Assembly (NCBI GenBank): GCA_014960805.1
Contig: CP063163.1
Location: 3,993,001 to 4,057,000, forward strand
Direction of reading: 5' to 3'
Source of the DNA: Cytobacillus suaedae
GTDB taxonomy: Bacteria > Bacillota > Bacilli > Bacillales > Bacillaceae_L
DNA length: 64,000 nucleotides
In this document: positions 18,232 to 27,039 of the stretch, piece after piece
Position numbering within the stretch: position 1 is the first letter of the stretch
Layout of the letters: each line of letters starts with the position of its first letter
Notes under the pieces: model-generated
Told to the model about the DNA's origin: nothing
Seen by the model: only the letters and a program-made list of their open reading frames with translations
The model's database searches: none
Translations under genes and position numbers: made by a program

Positions 18232-18286
18232 GGAATTCCCCTCCTTTTTTGAACAGAATAAAATCAGTATTTATAATACTGATTTA

Positions 18287-18547
18287 TTACTTTGTGTAGA
18301 AATTATATACACTTTTCGCGATTGCATTTGTATCAATTTTATAAGTTCCACTTTGAACCTGTTTAGCTAGCGCCTCTACCTTTTCCTGTCTAGCGATAGT
18401 TACAGGTGATGTTTCTTGCAATTGTTTTGCTTCAGAAGAAATTTCCACCTTATCGGCTTTAGAAGCCTTACTCTCAACTGCCGCAATTTTATTCATTTGT
18501 TTTTTATATGGATTAATTCCCATTGGGCCAAGATTATTAATTTTCAT
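18287..18547 (-). CDS. flgM: Anti-sigma-D factor FlgM
   Basis: 86 residues: MKINNLGPMGINPYKKQ at the start and VEALAKQVQSGTYKIDTNAI, AKSVYNFY at the end, the FlgM C-terminal sigma-binding helices. It inhibits SigD until the hook is complete. A sigma-D promoter lies directly upstream, giving autoregulation of the whole flgM-flgN-flgK-flgL set. Confidence 0.93.
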   Translation of the reverse strand: MKINNLGPMGINPYKKQMNKIAAVESKASKADKVEISSEAKQLQETSPVTIARQEKVEALAKQVQSGTYKIDTNAIAKSVYNFYTK

Positions 18548-18592
18548 GTTTATTCCTCACTTTCATAACCGTTTCAAATATTTCTATTCTTA

Positions 18593-18619
18593 TTATCGGC
18601 TATGAATCAGAAAAGTTTA
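18593..18619 (-). promoter_or_regulatory. Sigma-D promoter of flgM-flgN-flgK-flgL
   Basis: Minus strand TAAA (18619-18616), 15 nt, GCCGATAA (18600-18593). Only the last base of the -10 differs from consensus. It sits in the yvyF-flgM spacer, where B. subtilis also has its sigma-D flgM promoter. Confidence 0.82.
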
Positions 18620-18635
18620 CATTGTTAACGAAAAA

Positions 18636-19037
18636 TCAGCTAAAATATGTAGTTTTGTTACGTTCCTTAATTTCACGTTGTCTTGCTTGCTCTCTTTCAA
18701 GGTCTGACAGTTGCGAACGGATATCTGTAGAGCAATCACCACATAGTTTGTTTTCTCTAATTAGTTTTCCACATTTTTGACATGGATACCCTAAGTTAGG
18801 GAAATTCGCTAATTTTAGACGACCGGTTCTAATAAATTTTAAGATTAGTTCTTCCTCTACTTCAGTAGACTCAACTACTTGTAACATTGTAGCTGTGCGG
18901 TTTTCACGTTTACGAATAAATTGATATACAATTTCAAAAGATTTTTCTTCTTCTTTATAGCAAACATCACATACATCACGAAGATTCGTTTTTACAAATA
19001 AAGCATTACAGTTCGGGCAGTTTATTAATTGCGCCAT
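18636..19037 (-). CDS. yvyF: YvyF, TIGR03826-type flagellar operon protein
   Basis: 133 residues. Two zinc-ribbon-like pairs at the ends (CPNCNALF and CDVCYKEE; CQKCGKLI and CGDCSTDI) flank a helical middle with a small winged-helix look (ATMLQVVESTEVEEELILKF). The family is conserved between comFC and flgM in Bacilli; its function is not settled, and a regulatory role has been proposed for homologues. Ribosome site GGGGGAACC. Confidence 0.85.
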   Translation of the reverse strand: MAQLINCPNCNALFVKTNLRDVCDVCYKEEEKSFEIVYQFIRKRENRTATMLQVVESTEVEEELILKFIRTGRLKLANFPNLGYPCQKCGKLIRENKLCGDCSTDIRSQLSDLEREQARQREIKERNKTTYFS

Positions 19038-19135
19038 GTTCCGGTTCCCCCTAAATATTCTCTATACGTATTATATCGGTTAGTTTGACGTTATATAAAG
19101 CGAAATTTGATGGGAATTATTGAATGGTTGATAGC

Positions 19136-19846
19136 TTAACTTCGTGCTAAGGTCAGAGAGGACACAGATAAGGCACCAGCTTGTTTTAATACCTCTGCAG
19201 CATGACGTAATGTCGAACCTGTTGTATAAATGTCGTCGATTAATACTATCTCTGCCCCTGTTAATTTAAATGTTTCTATTAAGGTAAAAATGTTAGCTGT
19301 TTCAAGCCTTTCACTACGAGACTTTTTGGATTGTTTTTCAAGATGGATTCTTGTTAAGGGTTCGGTGAGAGGTAGATGAAGTAATTCAGCAAGGATTTTA
19401 GCTTGGTTAAAACCACGTTCATATAATCGTTCATAACTGAGAGGGATTGGAACAATAATGTATTTTTTATCGAAGTGTTTTTTAAATACTCTTTGAAAAT
19501 CTTGCTTAAAAATTTGAGAGATGGCGTGGTCACCACGGAATTTAAAGAGGGAAAGGGTTTCTTTTAAAAAGGGTTTATAGGTGTAGATGGATCTGTTTTT
19601 AATAAGGATATCTTGCCACCTGGGGTCATTTTGCCACTTCATACAATCAAGGCACTTATCATCCTGGCGGAATTCGGGAGCTAGATTAGAAAAAGGACGG
19701 TCACAAATAGAGCAGGTTTCACCTATAATTTTTTCTAATTTACTGGAGCATTGTTCACATAGTGGAGGGGAGTTGGACAGGGATAGCAGCTTCCCCCAGG
19801 TATCAGTAGAAATCAGAGGTCCATGACAAATAATACAATTAGGCAT
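19136..19846 (-). CDS. comFC: Late competence protein ComFC, phosphoribosyltransferase-like
   Basis: 236 residues from the ATG at 19846, which follows GGAGGG by 5 nt; the open frame extends 34 codons further into comFB without support. An N-terminal four-cysteine cluster (CIICHG, CEQCSSKL, CSICDRPF, CLDCMKW) is followed by a PRTase domain with VPIPLSYERLYERGFNQA and the PRPP loop IVLIDDIYTTGSTL. It is needed for DNA uptake in transformation. The start overlaps the comFB stop by 8 nt. Confidence 0.93.
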   Translation of the reverse strand: MPNCIICHGPLISTDTWGKLLSLSNSPPLCEQCSSKLEKIIGETCSICDRPFSNLAPEFRQDDKCLDCMKWQNDPRWQDILIKNRSIYTYKPFLKETLSLFKFRGDHAISQIFKQDFQRVFKKHFDKKYIIVPIPLSYERLYERGFNQAKILAELLHLPLTEPLTRIHLEKQSKKSRSERLETANIFTLIETFKLTGAEIVLIDDIYTTGSTLRHAAEVLKQAGALSVSSLTLARS

Positions 19847-20132
19847 TAACACCCTCCTTTGTATAGTTATCACATTGTGGCTGTTCTGATACTCGTCTTG
19901 TCGCTTCGCCAATTTTAACAAGAATATTGGCATGCATCTGCTTGTCAAAATACTGAGCCTTTACATACGCATACCCATTTGCTTTTGACACATAACGTGG
20001 AGGAATTAGATTTAATGCTAGTGCGAAGACATCGTTTTTGCATTGTTCGCATTTACATGACATATTGATCATTTGCCAATTATCATTTAACACCTCGGCT
20101 ACTAACGGCTCCATCGCATTTTTCACTAACAT
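19839..20132 (-). CDS. comFB: Late competence protein ComFB
   Basis: 97 residues from ATG at 20132; two upstream codons (GTG, CTG) are in frame but too close to the AAGGTGG site. MLVKNAMEPLVAEVLND, the CKCEQCKNDVFALALNLIPP zinc-binding segment and PRYV match ComFB. Four cysteines probably bind zinc. The role in competence is unclear; related proteins bind cyclic dinucleotides in other phyla (family knowledge). It lies between comFA and comFC. Confidence 0.9.
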   Translation of the reverse strand: MLVKNAMEPLVAEVLNDNWQMINMSCKCEQCKNDVFALALNLIPPRYVSKANGYAYVKAQYFDKQMHANILVKIGEATRRVSEQPQCDNYTKEGVNA

Positions 20133-20197
20133 CAGCACTCTACCACCTTAAAGGAATATGTCTACATTATGCCATAGAATAACAGATAGTGGAAATA

Positions 20198-21688
20198 TTA
20201 ATTTAGTAGATTTCGCTCAAGTGCTTCTTTATTCATATTTAGTATCTGGCGTTTTGCAGCTAGCATTGATTTTGTTTTTCCGTAATGATAAAAAATAATG
20301 TCCCCTGTAGGATATTTTGCACTCCTACCTACTCTTCCAGAAATTTGAACAAGTGCGCTTTCCGTAAATATTTGATCTTCCGCTCCTAAGACGGCTACAT
20401 TAATATTTGGGACTGTTACGCCTCTTTCTAGAATAGTCGTTGTTACTAGAATTGGGATTTCTCCTTTCCTAAAAGCAATTACTTTTTCTTTTCTATTCGG
20501 GTCTTCTGCATGGACACCTTCTATTCGATTATCCAGGTTCTTTAAAACCCTTACTATTTGTTCGAGTAGATCAATTCTTGGTACAAACAGAAAGGCTTGC
20601 TTGTTAATTGATAGATGATGGTTAATCCAACCTACTAAATTGGGTGGTAACTTGTCTTTCTTTAAGTGCTTACGCCAACTTCCACACCATTTGAATTGAG
20701 GAACCGGTAAAGGGTGACGGTGGTACCGTGCTGGAATTGTAACAGTTGGGCGGAGTCCTTTCCTTATTTCTTTTTGCCATGTTTGATTGGGGGTTGCGGT
20801 TAGGTTAATAGTAGTTGAAGTAGTCTTTTTCGCTTGTTCTACTGCGTACTGAAGCATCGGTTCAGCCGAGTAAGGAAAGGCATCAACTTCATCAATGATA
20901 ATGACGTCAAAGGCATTATAGTAACGGAGAAGCTGGTGGGTGGTTGCGATCGTTATAGGGGCTGTTTTGTTTCGGTCTTCACTACCTCCGAATAGAGCTA
21001 TAACATCAACATTAAAGGAAGCTTTTATCCGGGGAGCTAATTCAATTACAACATCAGTCCTCGGTGTTGCGATACAAACTTTCTTTTTTGAACGGATTGC
21101 TGTTTCTATACCATGGAAAAGCACTTCTGTTTTTCCCGCTCCACAAACAGCCCATACAAGTAGATTAGAGTTATTCTGAATTGCTTCTACAACTTTATCT
21201 GAAGCTGTTTGTTGACCTTGAGAAAGGGTACCAGTCCAGGTGAGTATTTGTTGAGGGGGACGAAAGGATGCCTCAGGTCCAGTCCACGAGACTAGAGGTG
21301 TACATTCACTAATTCTGCCCATCGTTATACACTTCCTACAATAGCTACAATTGGTGTGACAGCGAGCACAATCAAAGGAAGCAAACAGAGCTACATCATC
21401 ATTCCCACACCTTGTGCAATTTAGTGTTTTATTATTGTACAAGATTCCTTTTCTAAAGGAAATGTACCCATTTAAGTAATGATCATGAAGTTGCGAGAGA
21501 GAAAATGGTAGTTCTTCTAAGAGTAGTTGTTTTCCTTGGAGATGCGTTTGAAGTTCCTTAGAGAATGGAAAGTGTGGGTTTAACTGTGGAGTTCGTATTT
21601 GTGGGATTTTGCTAATTTGAATAGAATCTTCTGTGGTAGTGATGAATGGTTCTGGGGTGAGTATGCCATGTGTTTCTATAAATCTCAT
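20198..21688 (-). CDS. comFA: DNA uptake ATPase/helicase ComFA
   Basis: 496 residues. It has an N-terminal four-to-seven-cysteine zinc finger (C91, C94, C107, C110, C114, C117, C120), Walker A CGAGKTE at 182-188, the DEAD-like box IIIDEVDAFPY, TATPNQ, and the C-terminal helicase motif VQISGRVGRSAKYPTGD. It drives single-stranded DNA import through ComEC during transformation. A good AAAGGAGG site precedes the ATG. It is the first gene of comFA-FB-FC. The degV terminator lies just before it, so a ComK-dependent promoter is expected in the short gap, though I could not pick one with confidence. Confidence 0.95.
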   Translation of the reverse strand: MRFIETHGILTPEPFITTTEDSIQISKIPQIRTPQLNPHFPFSKELQTHLQGKQLLLEELPFSLSQLHDHYLNGYISFRKGILYNNKTLNCTRCGNDDVALFASFDCARCHTNCSYCRKCITMGRISECTPLVSWTGPEASFRPPQQILTWTGTLSQGQQTASDKVVEAIQNNSNLLVWAVCGAGKTEVLFHGIETAIRSKKKVCIATPRTDVVIELAPRIKASFNVDVIALFGGSEDRNKTAPITIATTHQLLRYYNAFDVIIIDEVDAFPYSAEPMLQYAVEQAKKTTSTTINLTATPNQTWQKEIRKGLRPTVTIPARYHRHPLPVPQFKWCGSWRKHLKKDKLPPNLVGWINHHLSINKQAFLFVPRIDLLEQIVRVLKNLDNRIEGVHAEDPNRKEKVIAFRKGEIPILVTTTILERGVTVPNINVAVLGAEDQIFTESALVQISGRVGRSAKYPTGDIIFYHYGKTKSMLAAKRQILNMNKEALERNLLN

Positions 21689-21715
21689 GTTATCCTCCTT
21701 TTATTTTTAAAATAA

Positions 21716-21743
21716 AGCCTTGTCTAAATTGGCTGACAAGGCC
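21716..21743 (-). terminator. Terminator of degV
   Basis: AGCCTTGTC and GACAAGGC around 21716-21743, with a T-rich tail on the minus strand, immediately after the degV stop and before comFA. Confidence 0.8.
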
Positions 21744-21752
21744 TTATTGATT

Positions 21753-22595
21753 TTATCGTTTATACCAACCTAATCCAATTGCACCTTCTCCAAGATGTGT
21801 ACCGATAACTGGACCAAAGTAACTGATCAAAAATTCGACATTCGGGTATTTTTGACCAAGTTCTACTTTTAACTCTTCTGCTTCCTCAGGACGGTTTGCA
21901 TGAATAAGCACTGCTCTCATAGGTTCATTTGAACTTGCCACTTCATCAAACAGTTCAAACAATCGTTTTAAGGCTTTTTTTCGAGTACGTATTTTTTCAA
22001 AAGGAACAATCACTTTGTCTTGAAAATGAAGAATTGGCTTCACTTGTAATAAGCTACCTACAAATGCTTGAGCACCACTTAGACGACCACCACGTTGAAG
22101 GTTAGTTAAATCATCCACCATGAAATAAGCTTTCATTGTCGTTTTCATTTCTTCAAGGCGTGCCATAATCTCTTCAGCTGTTTTTCCTTCTTGTGCTAAC
22201 TCTGCACCTTCTAATGCATAGAAACCTTGAACCATACAACTAATCTCAGAATCAAATGTAAACACTTTTACATCCTCAACCATTTCTCCAGCTGAAACTG
22301 CTCCCTGATATGTACCACTAATTCCACTTGATAAATGGATGCTTATAACTGCATCGTGGTCCTGGCCTAATTTTTCAAAAAGCTCAACAAATTCTCCAAC
22401 AGGTGGTTGTGAGGTTGTAGGCAGTTCACTCTTAGCTTTAATTTCCTCAAAAAATTCATCTGCTGTAATATCGACCTCTTCACGGTAGGATTCAACACCA
22501 AAATTCACACTGAGAGGGATCATATGTATATTGTATTTTTCACGTAATTCCTTCGGGATGTAAGCTGTACTATCCGTAACTATTGCCGTTTTCAT
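21753..22595 (-). CDS. degV: DegV family fatty-acid-binding protein
   Basis: 280 residues from ATG at 22595 (AGGAAGG, 8 nt spacing; a GTG six codons earlier overlaps that site). MKTAIVTDSTAYIPKELREK, TSQPPVGEF, HLSSGISGTYQGA and the C-terminal YFGPVIGTHLGEGAIGLGWY are DegV signatures. DegV/FakB-type proteins bind a fatty acid for phosphorylation by a FakA kinase. Located between comFA and degU, as in B. subtilis (yviA). It is monocistronic. Confidence 0.92.
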   Translation of the reverse strand: MKTAIVTDSTAYIPKELREKYNIHMIPLSVNFGVESYREEVDITADEFFEEIKAKSELPTTSQPPVGEFVELFEKLGQDHDAVISIHLSSGISGTYQGAVSAGEMVEDVKVFTFDSEISCMVQGFYALEGAELAQEGKTAEEIMARLEEMKTTMKAYFMVDDLTNLQRGGRLSGAQAFVGSLLQVKPILHFQDKVIVPFEKIRTRKKALKRLFELFDEVASSNEPMRAVLIHANRPEEAEELKVELGQKYPNVEFLISYFGPVIGTHLGEGAIGLGWYKR

Positions 22596-22804
22596 AGTAG
22601 TAACCTTCCTCACTGTTTTTAATTTCCGATTTATCTACCATACATTTTATATGATAGAAATTGAAAAAGCATTACTTTTTGAGAGGAAAAACTCTAGGTA
22701 CGATAGTTTTACACTACTACCATAGTAAAAAATAGTTATCGACAATTCCCCTAAATCTTGAAACCATCACATACCATTTAAAGTGGTAATACTACATAAA
22801 AAAT

Positions 22805-22820
22805 GCACCGACATAGGTGC
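22805..22820 (-). terminator. Terminator of the 67-residue ORF
   Basis: GCACC (22805-22809) pairs with GGTGC (22816-22820), then T6 on the minus strand. A short stem but well placed. Confidence 0.6.
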
Positions 22821-22833
22821 TACATAACACTCT

Positions 22834-23037
22834 CTAATATATTCCTTCCATTATAAATCTCTTCAAAGCTATCGTATCCACAGATTTTTTATCTTTTTCA
22901 AGCTTCCCTAACGCAAATCCAATCATAAAGATTTTTTGCTGAAAAGGTGCAAGTTCTTGGCCGTAATTCTCCTCAAAATGCTGTAATGATAGCTGGGATT
23001 GATGTACTATTTCTTTGATGTTATTATTCCTATCCAT
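22834..23037 (-). CDS. Hypothetical 67-residue protein
   Basis: MDRNNNIKEIVHQSQLSLQH and onward: helical and charged, without cysteines or membrane segments. A strong AGGAGG site lies 6 nt before the ATG and a terminator follows, which supports a real gene. No family recognised. It lies alone between degV and the RAYT gene. Confidence 0.6.
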   Translation of the reverse strand: MDRNNNIKEIVHQSQLSLQHFEENYGQELAPFQQKIFMIGFALGKLEKDKKSVDTIALKRFIMEGIY

Positions 23038-23164
23038 TTGCCACCTCCTAATATCCTTAAGTTAAATTCGACATAATATAGCTTTCACCTTCAAAATAAT
23101 TCCATTCTCAGTAAAGTTTCCTCCGACATTTCTTGACACATAGTGTCTAATGAAGGCGATTTAC

Positions 23165-23189
23165 TCGACAAATGCCACGCACTTGTCGA
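23165..23189. repeat. REP palindrome, copy 1
   Basis: TCGACAAATGCCACGCA then CTTGTCGA: an imperfect 25-nt palindrome with TCGACAA/TTGTCGA arms and a GC-rich centre, placed 5 bp past the RAYT stop codon. The same sequence type recurs at 23821 and 24885-24949. Confidence 0.8.
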
Positions 23190-23193
23190 TTTA

Positions 23194-23739
23194 TTATTCT
23201 TCTACATACTCACAGTACCTTTTACGTTGCTCTAGAGTTGTGCCTGTGAATTTATCTAGTAAATGGGTTATGGGAATGAAGGAAGGAGGGTATACATTAC
23301 CTAGTTTATAGAAGGAGTAACTACTCCAAGGATAATCTGCTGGGTCTTTAACCAGGTGTGCTTTAAGAGGGTTTAGATGGATATACTTACTAACTTTTAA
23401 GAGACTCTCTTGGTTATAAACAGTACTAGAAAAATAGTTCTGATCAAACACTCTTCCTGAGTAGCCATATTTATTATTAAAATAACACGCATATCTATTA
23501 TTAAGACAATGCATAAACTGGGCTAGTGAGTGAGATTTAATCCTAATCAGAAGGTGATAGTGGTTATTCATGATACAGTAAGAAGGTAACTCGTAGGGGA
23601 ATTGTTTATAGATTTGAGTGAGGGTATACATAAAGGTCGAAAAATCCGACTGGTCAATAAAGATAGGCTCACGCCTGACTCCTCTCGAAACAACATGATA
23701 AAATAGTTCATTACTAAACGGCTTTCTTTTCCTGGACAA
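23194..23739 (-). CDS. REP-associated tyrosine transposase (RAYT), Y1/HUH superfamily
   Basis: 181 residues, starting at TTG 9 nt after GGGAG. LFYHVVSRGVRREPIF is followed by the HUH motif MNNHYHLLI (H60, H62), a tyrosine-bearing helix NNRYACYFNNKYGYSGRVF, and KYIHLNPLKAHLV with DYPWSSYSFY, all diagnostic for RAYTs. These single-copy domesticated relatives of IS200/IS605 transposases act on REP sequences. REP palindromes flank the gene on both sides (23165 and 23821), so this is a complete RAYT-REP unit. Confidence 0.9.
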   Translation of the reverse strand: MSRKRKPFSNELFYHVVSRGVRREPIFIDQSDFSTFMYTLTQIYKQFPYELPSYCIMNNHYHLLIRIKSHSLAQFMHCLNNRYACYFNNKYGYSGRVFDQNYFSSTVYNQESLLKVSKYIHLNPLKAHLVKDPADYPWSSYSFYKLGNVYPPSFIPITHLLDKFTGTTLEQRKRYCEYVEE

Positions 23740-23820
23740 ACATTCATACTCCCTTCTATATGTGAATACCTAAATAATCTTACTCTTTTAACCAGAAGTC
23801 AATTAGTTTTGGAAAACACT

Positions 23821-23847
23821 TTCGACAAATGCGAGGCATTTGTCGAA
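23821..23847. repeat. REP palindrome, copy 2
   Basis: TTCGACAAATGC ... GCATTTGTCGAA, 27 nt, near-perfect inverted arms around GAG. It lies between the RAYT start and the stop codon of the next gene. Confidence 0.82.
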
Positions 23848-24738
23848 TCATATCCTATATAACCATTGTTTCAAGAATTGTTTCTCGGTTATATCATCTA
23901 GCATATCTCGTTGTTTTAGTCTCTCATAATGCGAAATAATCTCTTCTTCCTTTTTTAGTTTAAACTCTAGTTGGACGTTAACTACTGTATTCTTATGGGC
24001 AATGTTGACCCCTCGTATGATTTGACGAATTAAATCAATTTCCTGTTTAAAATCATCTAATTGGATATCCTTTTCAGCACGGCAGTTATTAAGAATTAGT
24101 TCAATAATAACGAATACTTCTTTGTTCAGAAGAACTAGAAGTGTGCGTTCATGTGTTATATTAATAAATTGATCTAACGTTTTGTTGTATGTTTCAATCT
24201 CGATAACATGCATCGCTTCAAGTTTTTTTGCCTTTTCTAAAACTGGATCCAATTCTCTCGCTAATTTGTCAGCATCGATGTTAGTTTGGTTTGAAGCTAC
24301 TAAAAATTTATAAAAGGCATCAAACCTCTGTTCATAGTATTCCTTTGGCTTTTTAAAGACACGCAGTACTGGCGTCGCCCTTTGAACTATTTCATCATAT
24401 TTATTAATAATCGGAAGGAAATAGGTCGGGATTTCGAGGATAGAACCTTGAATATGCTTTTCCGTCGTATACATCATTGATAAAGTTGTAAAGCAAGAAT
24501 AAATTCGTTTTGATAGTATCAAGTCCTTTATGACCGTTCCCTTTTCATCAATAACAACAAAGTCGAGGAAATTATAATCCTTAATCTTTCCAAAGAGAGA
24601 CTTCTTTACAGTGCCGACCACTCGATACGATTTGTGATCTAACCGGTATTCAGCTGACATTAATACTTCCTGTCTCTTGCCACTAGGAAACAAGCTTCGA
24701 TATGAATCAGTTGCTTTTGCTAATATTGGAAATTTCAT
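23848..24738 (-). CDS. Hypothetical protein, 296 residues
   Basis: Soluble, no signal peptide. The N-terminal ~110 residues look beta-rich (SAEYRLDHKSYRVVGTV, FLDFVVIDEKGTVIKDLI). The remainder is helical and charged, with a long ELDPVLEKAKKLEAMHVIE segment and a C-terminal LKKEEEIISHYERLKQRD. GGAGGGGG precedes the ATG. It stands alone between REP palindromes and degU. I recognise no family and assign no function. Confidence 0.6.
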   Translation of the reverse strand: MKFPILAKATDSYRSLFPSGKRQEVLMSAEYRLDHKSYRVVGTVKKSLFGKIKDYNFLDFVVIDEKGTVIKDLILSKRIYSCFTTLSMMYTTEKHIQGSILEIPTYFLPIINKYDEIVQRATPVLRVFKKPKEYYEQRFDAFYKFLVASNQTNIDADKLARELDPVLEKAKKLEAMHVIEIETYNKTLDQFINITHERTLLVLLNKEVFVIIELILNNCRAEKDIQLDDFKQEIDLIRQIIRGVNIAHKNTVVNVQLEFKLKKEEEIISHYERLKQRDMLDDITEKQFLKQWLYRI

Positions 24739-24884
24739 GATTCCCCCTCCAAATTACTAATAACTAGAATGTTAGATTTCCCTTTTCTGACTTCTTTCTA
24801 CCATTTAGTAAAATTATTTTCACTACACATTTGTAAATATATAACATTTCTCTAGTTGATGGCCATAGTCAAATAGATAGAATA

Positions 24885-24970
24885 TTCGACATGTCCGTGG
24901 CACTTGTCGAATACCACACCACTTCGACAGATGCGTGGCAGTTGTCGAATGCCCCGCACTTGTCAAATGC
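24885..24970. repeat. Cluster of REP palindromes
   Basis: Two full 27-nt copies with TTCGACA/TGTCGAA ends (24885-24911 and 24923-24949), a degenerate third (GCCCCGCACTTGTCAAATGC), and a GC-rich tail. It lies between degU and the 296-residue ORF. A paired arrangement like this resembles a BIME. Confidence 0.78.
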
Positions 24971-24987
24971 TCCACGCCGCAACAAAA

Positions 24988-25019
24988 AAACGAAACACCC
25001 CACCAAGGGCATTTCGTTT
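24988..25019 (-). terminator. Terminator of degU
   Basis: AAACGAAACACCC (24988-25000) pairs with GGGCATTTCGTTT (25007-25019) with small internal mismatches, then T7 on the minus strand. Confidence 0.85.
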
Positions 25020-25037
25020 CCTCATTGAAACACTATT

Positions 25038-25724
25038 CTATTTAACTTCCACCCAACCGTTCTTGATCGCTACAACAACAGCTTGAGTACGGTCATTTAC
25101 ATTCATCTTTTGCAGAATGTTACTTACATGGTTTTTAACCGTTTTTTCACTAATATATAGAGCGTCACCAATTCCTCGGTTGCTTTTTCCGTCTGCTAGT
25201 AACTGAAGAACTTCACACTCACGACGTGTAAGGATATGCAATGGTCTGCGAATTTCAACAGTTTGAATTCCACCAATACCATTAGCTTGTCCGTCTGTTG
25301 AAAGGCGGCGGAATTCTTTCACTAGGTTGTGCGTAACCTTCGGATGTAGGTACGATCCTCCGTCTGCAACAACTTTTACAGCCTCAACTAGAGAATCTGC
25401 ATCCATTTCCTTTAATAAGTATCCGTTCGCACCTGATTTTAATGCGTGGGTTACATAGCTTTCGTCATCATGTATAGATAAGATAATTACTTTTGTATTT
25501 GGATTTGTTTCAATTAGTTGTCTAGTTGCTTCCACTCCATTAATATTCGGCATATTAATGTCCATGATAACAACGTCTGGGTTGTGAGCCTGAACTAGCG
25601 CTAACGCTTCATCACCGTCATCGCCTTCAGCAACTACTGCAAAGCTAGATTCAAAATCTAGAATACGTTTTACCCCTTCTCTGAACAATTGGTGATCATC
25701 AATAATTACAATGCTAGTTTTCAT
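25038..25724 (-). CDS. degU: Response regulator DegU
   Basis: 228 residues from ATG at 25724 (GGAGG, 7 nt); the open frame extends 16 codons further without support. Receiver domain with acidic pair [13 protein letters not shown], phospho-acceptor D55 in [11 protein letters not shown], and K in the YLLKEMDA loop. A LuxR-type helix-turn-helix follows ([40 protein letters not shown]). DegU controls degradative enzymes, competence, motility and biofilm, fitting the neighbouring comF and flagellar genes. It lies 80 nt after degS. Confidence 0.96.
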   Translation of the reverse strand: MKTSIVIIDDHQLFREGVKRILDFESSFAVVAEGDDGDEALALVQAHNPDVVIMDINMPNINGVEATRQLIETNPNTKVIILSIHDDESYVTHALKSGANGYLLKEMDADSLVEAVKVVADGGSYLHPKVTHNLVKEFRRLSTDGQANGIGGIQTVEIRRPLHILTRRECEVLQLLADGKSNRGIGDALYISEKTVKNHVSNILQKMNVNDRTQAVVVAIKNGWVEVK

Positions 25725-25804
25725 GCCTTCTCCTCCCCCTATCATTCTGACAATTGTCAGAAAACTGGTCAATATGACTTTCGTATGGTTTTTTTACTAA
25801 ATTT

Positions 25805-26950
25805 TTACTCTTTTAATGGGACTTGTATCATAATAATTGTCCCTGCACCCTTTTTAGAGTCGAAGGTAATCTCACCTTCTAATAACTCTACACGTTCCTT
25901 CATACCTATAATACCGAAAGAACTTTCTGGCTTCTCTGCAGGATCAAAGCCTTTACCGTTGTCTTTAACGATGACCGTTACGTGTTGTTTTCCTAGTTCA
26001 ACCTTTACCAGAATTTCTTCAGCATCTGCATGTTTTAAAGAATTACTAACGGCTTCTTGAACTAAGCGGAATAATGCAACCTCAAACTTTGATGGTAATC
26101 TTTTTTCTGAACCTAAATTCACAAACGAAATTTTAGGTTCACCCCCGTTATATTCTTCGATCGTAGATAGGTACTTTTTGAGGGTAGGAATTAAACCTAA
26201 ATCATCCAGTGCCATTGGACGCAGGTCATAAATGATTCGTCGAACCTCATACAGTGCGGAATGAACCATTTTTCTCAAGTCTTTAATTTCTTTAAAACCG
26301 TCTTCGGAGCCTTTTTCACGAAAAACTCGATCTATTAATTGAGATCTCATCATGACATTTGCTAACATTTGGGCCGGACCGTCATGAATTTCACGAGAAA
26401 GCCTGCGACGTTCCTCTTCTTGGGCTTCAATAATTTTAAAGCCAAAGTCCTGCTTTTGCTTAGCATCCTCTAGCATTTCACCAACCTGACGCATGTCACT
26501 TGTGAGATAGTTTAAAACCACACTGATTTGACCAACTAAATGCTCTGCTCTTTGAATGGTTTCCTGTAATGCAAGCAATCTTCTTTCTAGATCGTCACGT
26601 CTCTCTCGAAGTTGCTTTTCTTTTTCTCTAACAATCGTAAGCTGCATTTGAAGGTTATGTGCTTTCTCATATGCTTCACGAATTTCATCTTCTGAAAACT
26701 TATTAAATGCGCCACTTACCTCAGATAAGCGATTCCGGGCAAACCTGGCATAAACCTCTAGCTTGTCCCCTTCTTCAATAACTTCAAGGACCTTATCTTT
26801 TATATCTTTTAACTCTTCTGTTAAGGATGTATATTGTTTACGTGTTTGTTCACCTATTTTAAAAACTTCACTTTTACTATGATTAACTGTTGTTACCATT
26901 TTTTCTAATATTTTATCTAGCATTTTACTGTCAATTTTTTTGGTGGACAT
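25805..26950 (-). CDS. degS: Sensor histidine kinase DegS
   Basis: 381 residues, cytoplasmic, no membrane segment. An N-terminal coiled-coil sensor region (1-170) is followed by a HisKA_3 domain with phospho-acceptor H189 in SREIHDGPAQML, then an HATPase with DNGKGFDP and SFGIIGMKERVELLEG. It phosphorylates DegU. Length and residue numbering agree with B. subtilis DegS. Ribosome site GGAGGTGG. It diverges from yvyE across a 180-bp spacer. Confidence 0.96.
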   Translation of the reverse strand: MSTKKIDSKMLDKILEKMVTTVNHSKSEVFKIGEQTRKQYTSLTEELKDIKDKVLEVIEEGDKLEVYARFARNRLSEVSGAFNKFSEDEIREAYEKAHNLQMQLTIVREKEKQLRERRDDLERRLLALQETIQRAEHLVGQISVVLNYLTSDMRQVGEMLEDAKQKQDFGFKIIEAQEEERRRLSREIHDGPAQMLANVMMRSQLIDRVFREKGSEDGFKEIKDLRKMVHSALYEVRRIIYDLRPMALDDLGLIPTLKKYLSTIEEYNGGEPKISFVNLGSEKRLPSKFEVALFRLVQEAVSNSLKHADAEEILVKVELGKQHVTVIVKDNGKGFDPAEKPESSFGIIGMKERVELLEGEITFDSKKGAGTIIMIQVPLKE

Positions 26951-27039
26951 GTCCCCACCTCCAGATCAGAATATTTCTAAGAAAGGTCAATTTCGACAAA
27001 GAATTACTTTTTGATATAGGTACTTTTATACTAAATTAT

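Noticed and set aside
19847-19948. 34-codon extension of ComFC into comFB
   Set aside because: The ATG at 19846 has a strong ribosome site and the product then begins at the usual CxxC cluster.
23101-23160. TGACACATAGTGTCT as an additional REP
   Set aside because: Short palindrome without the TCGACAA/TTGTCGA ends; probably unrelated.
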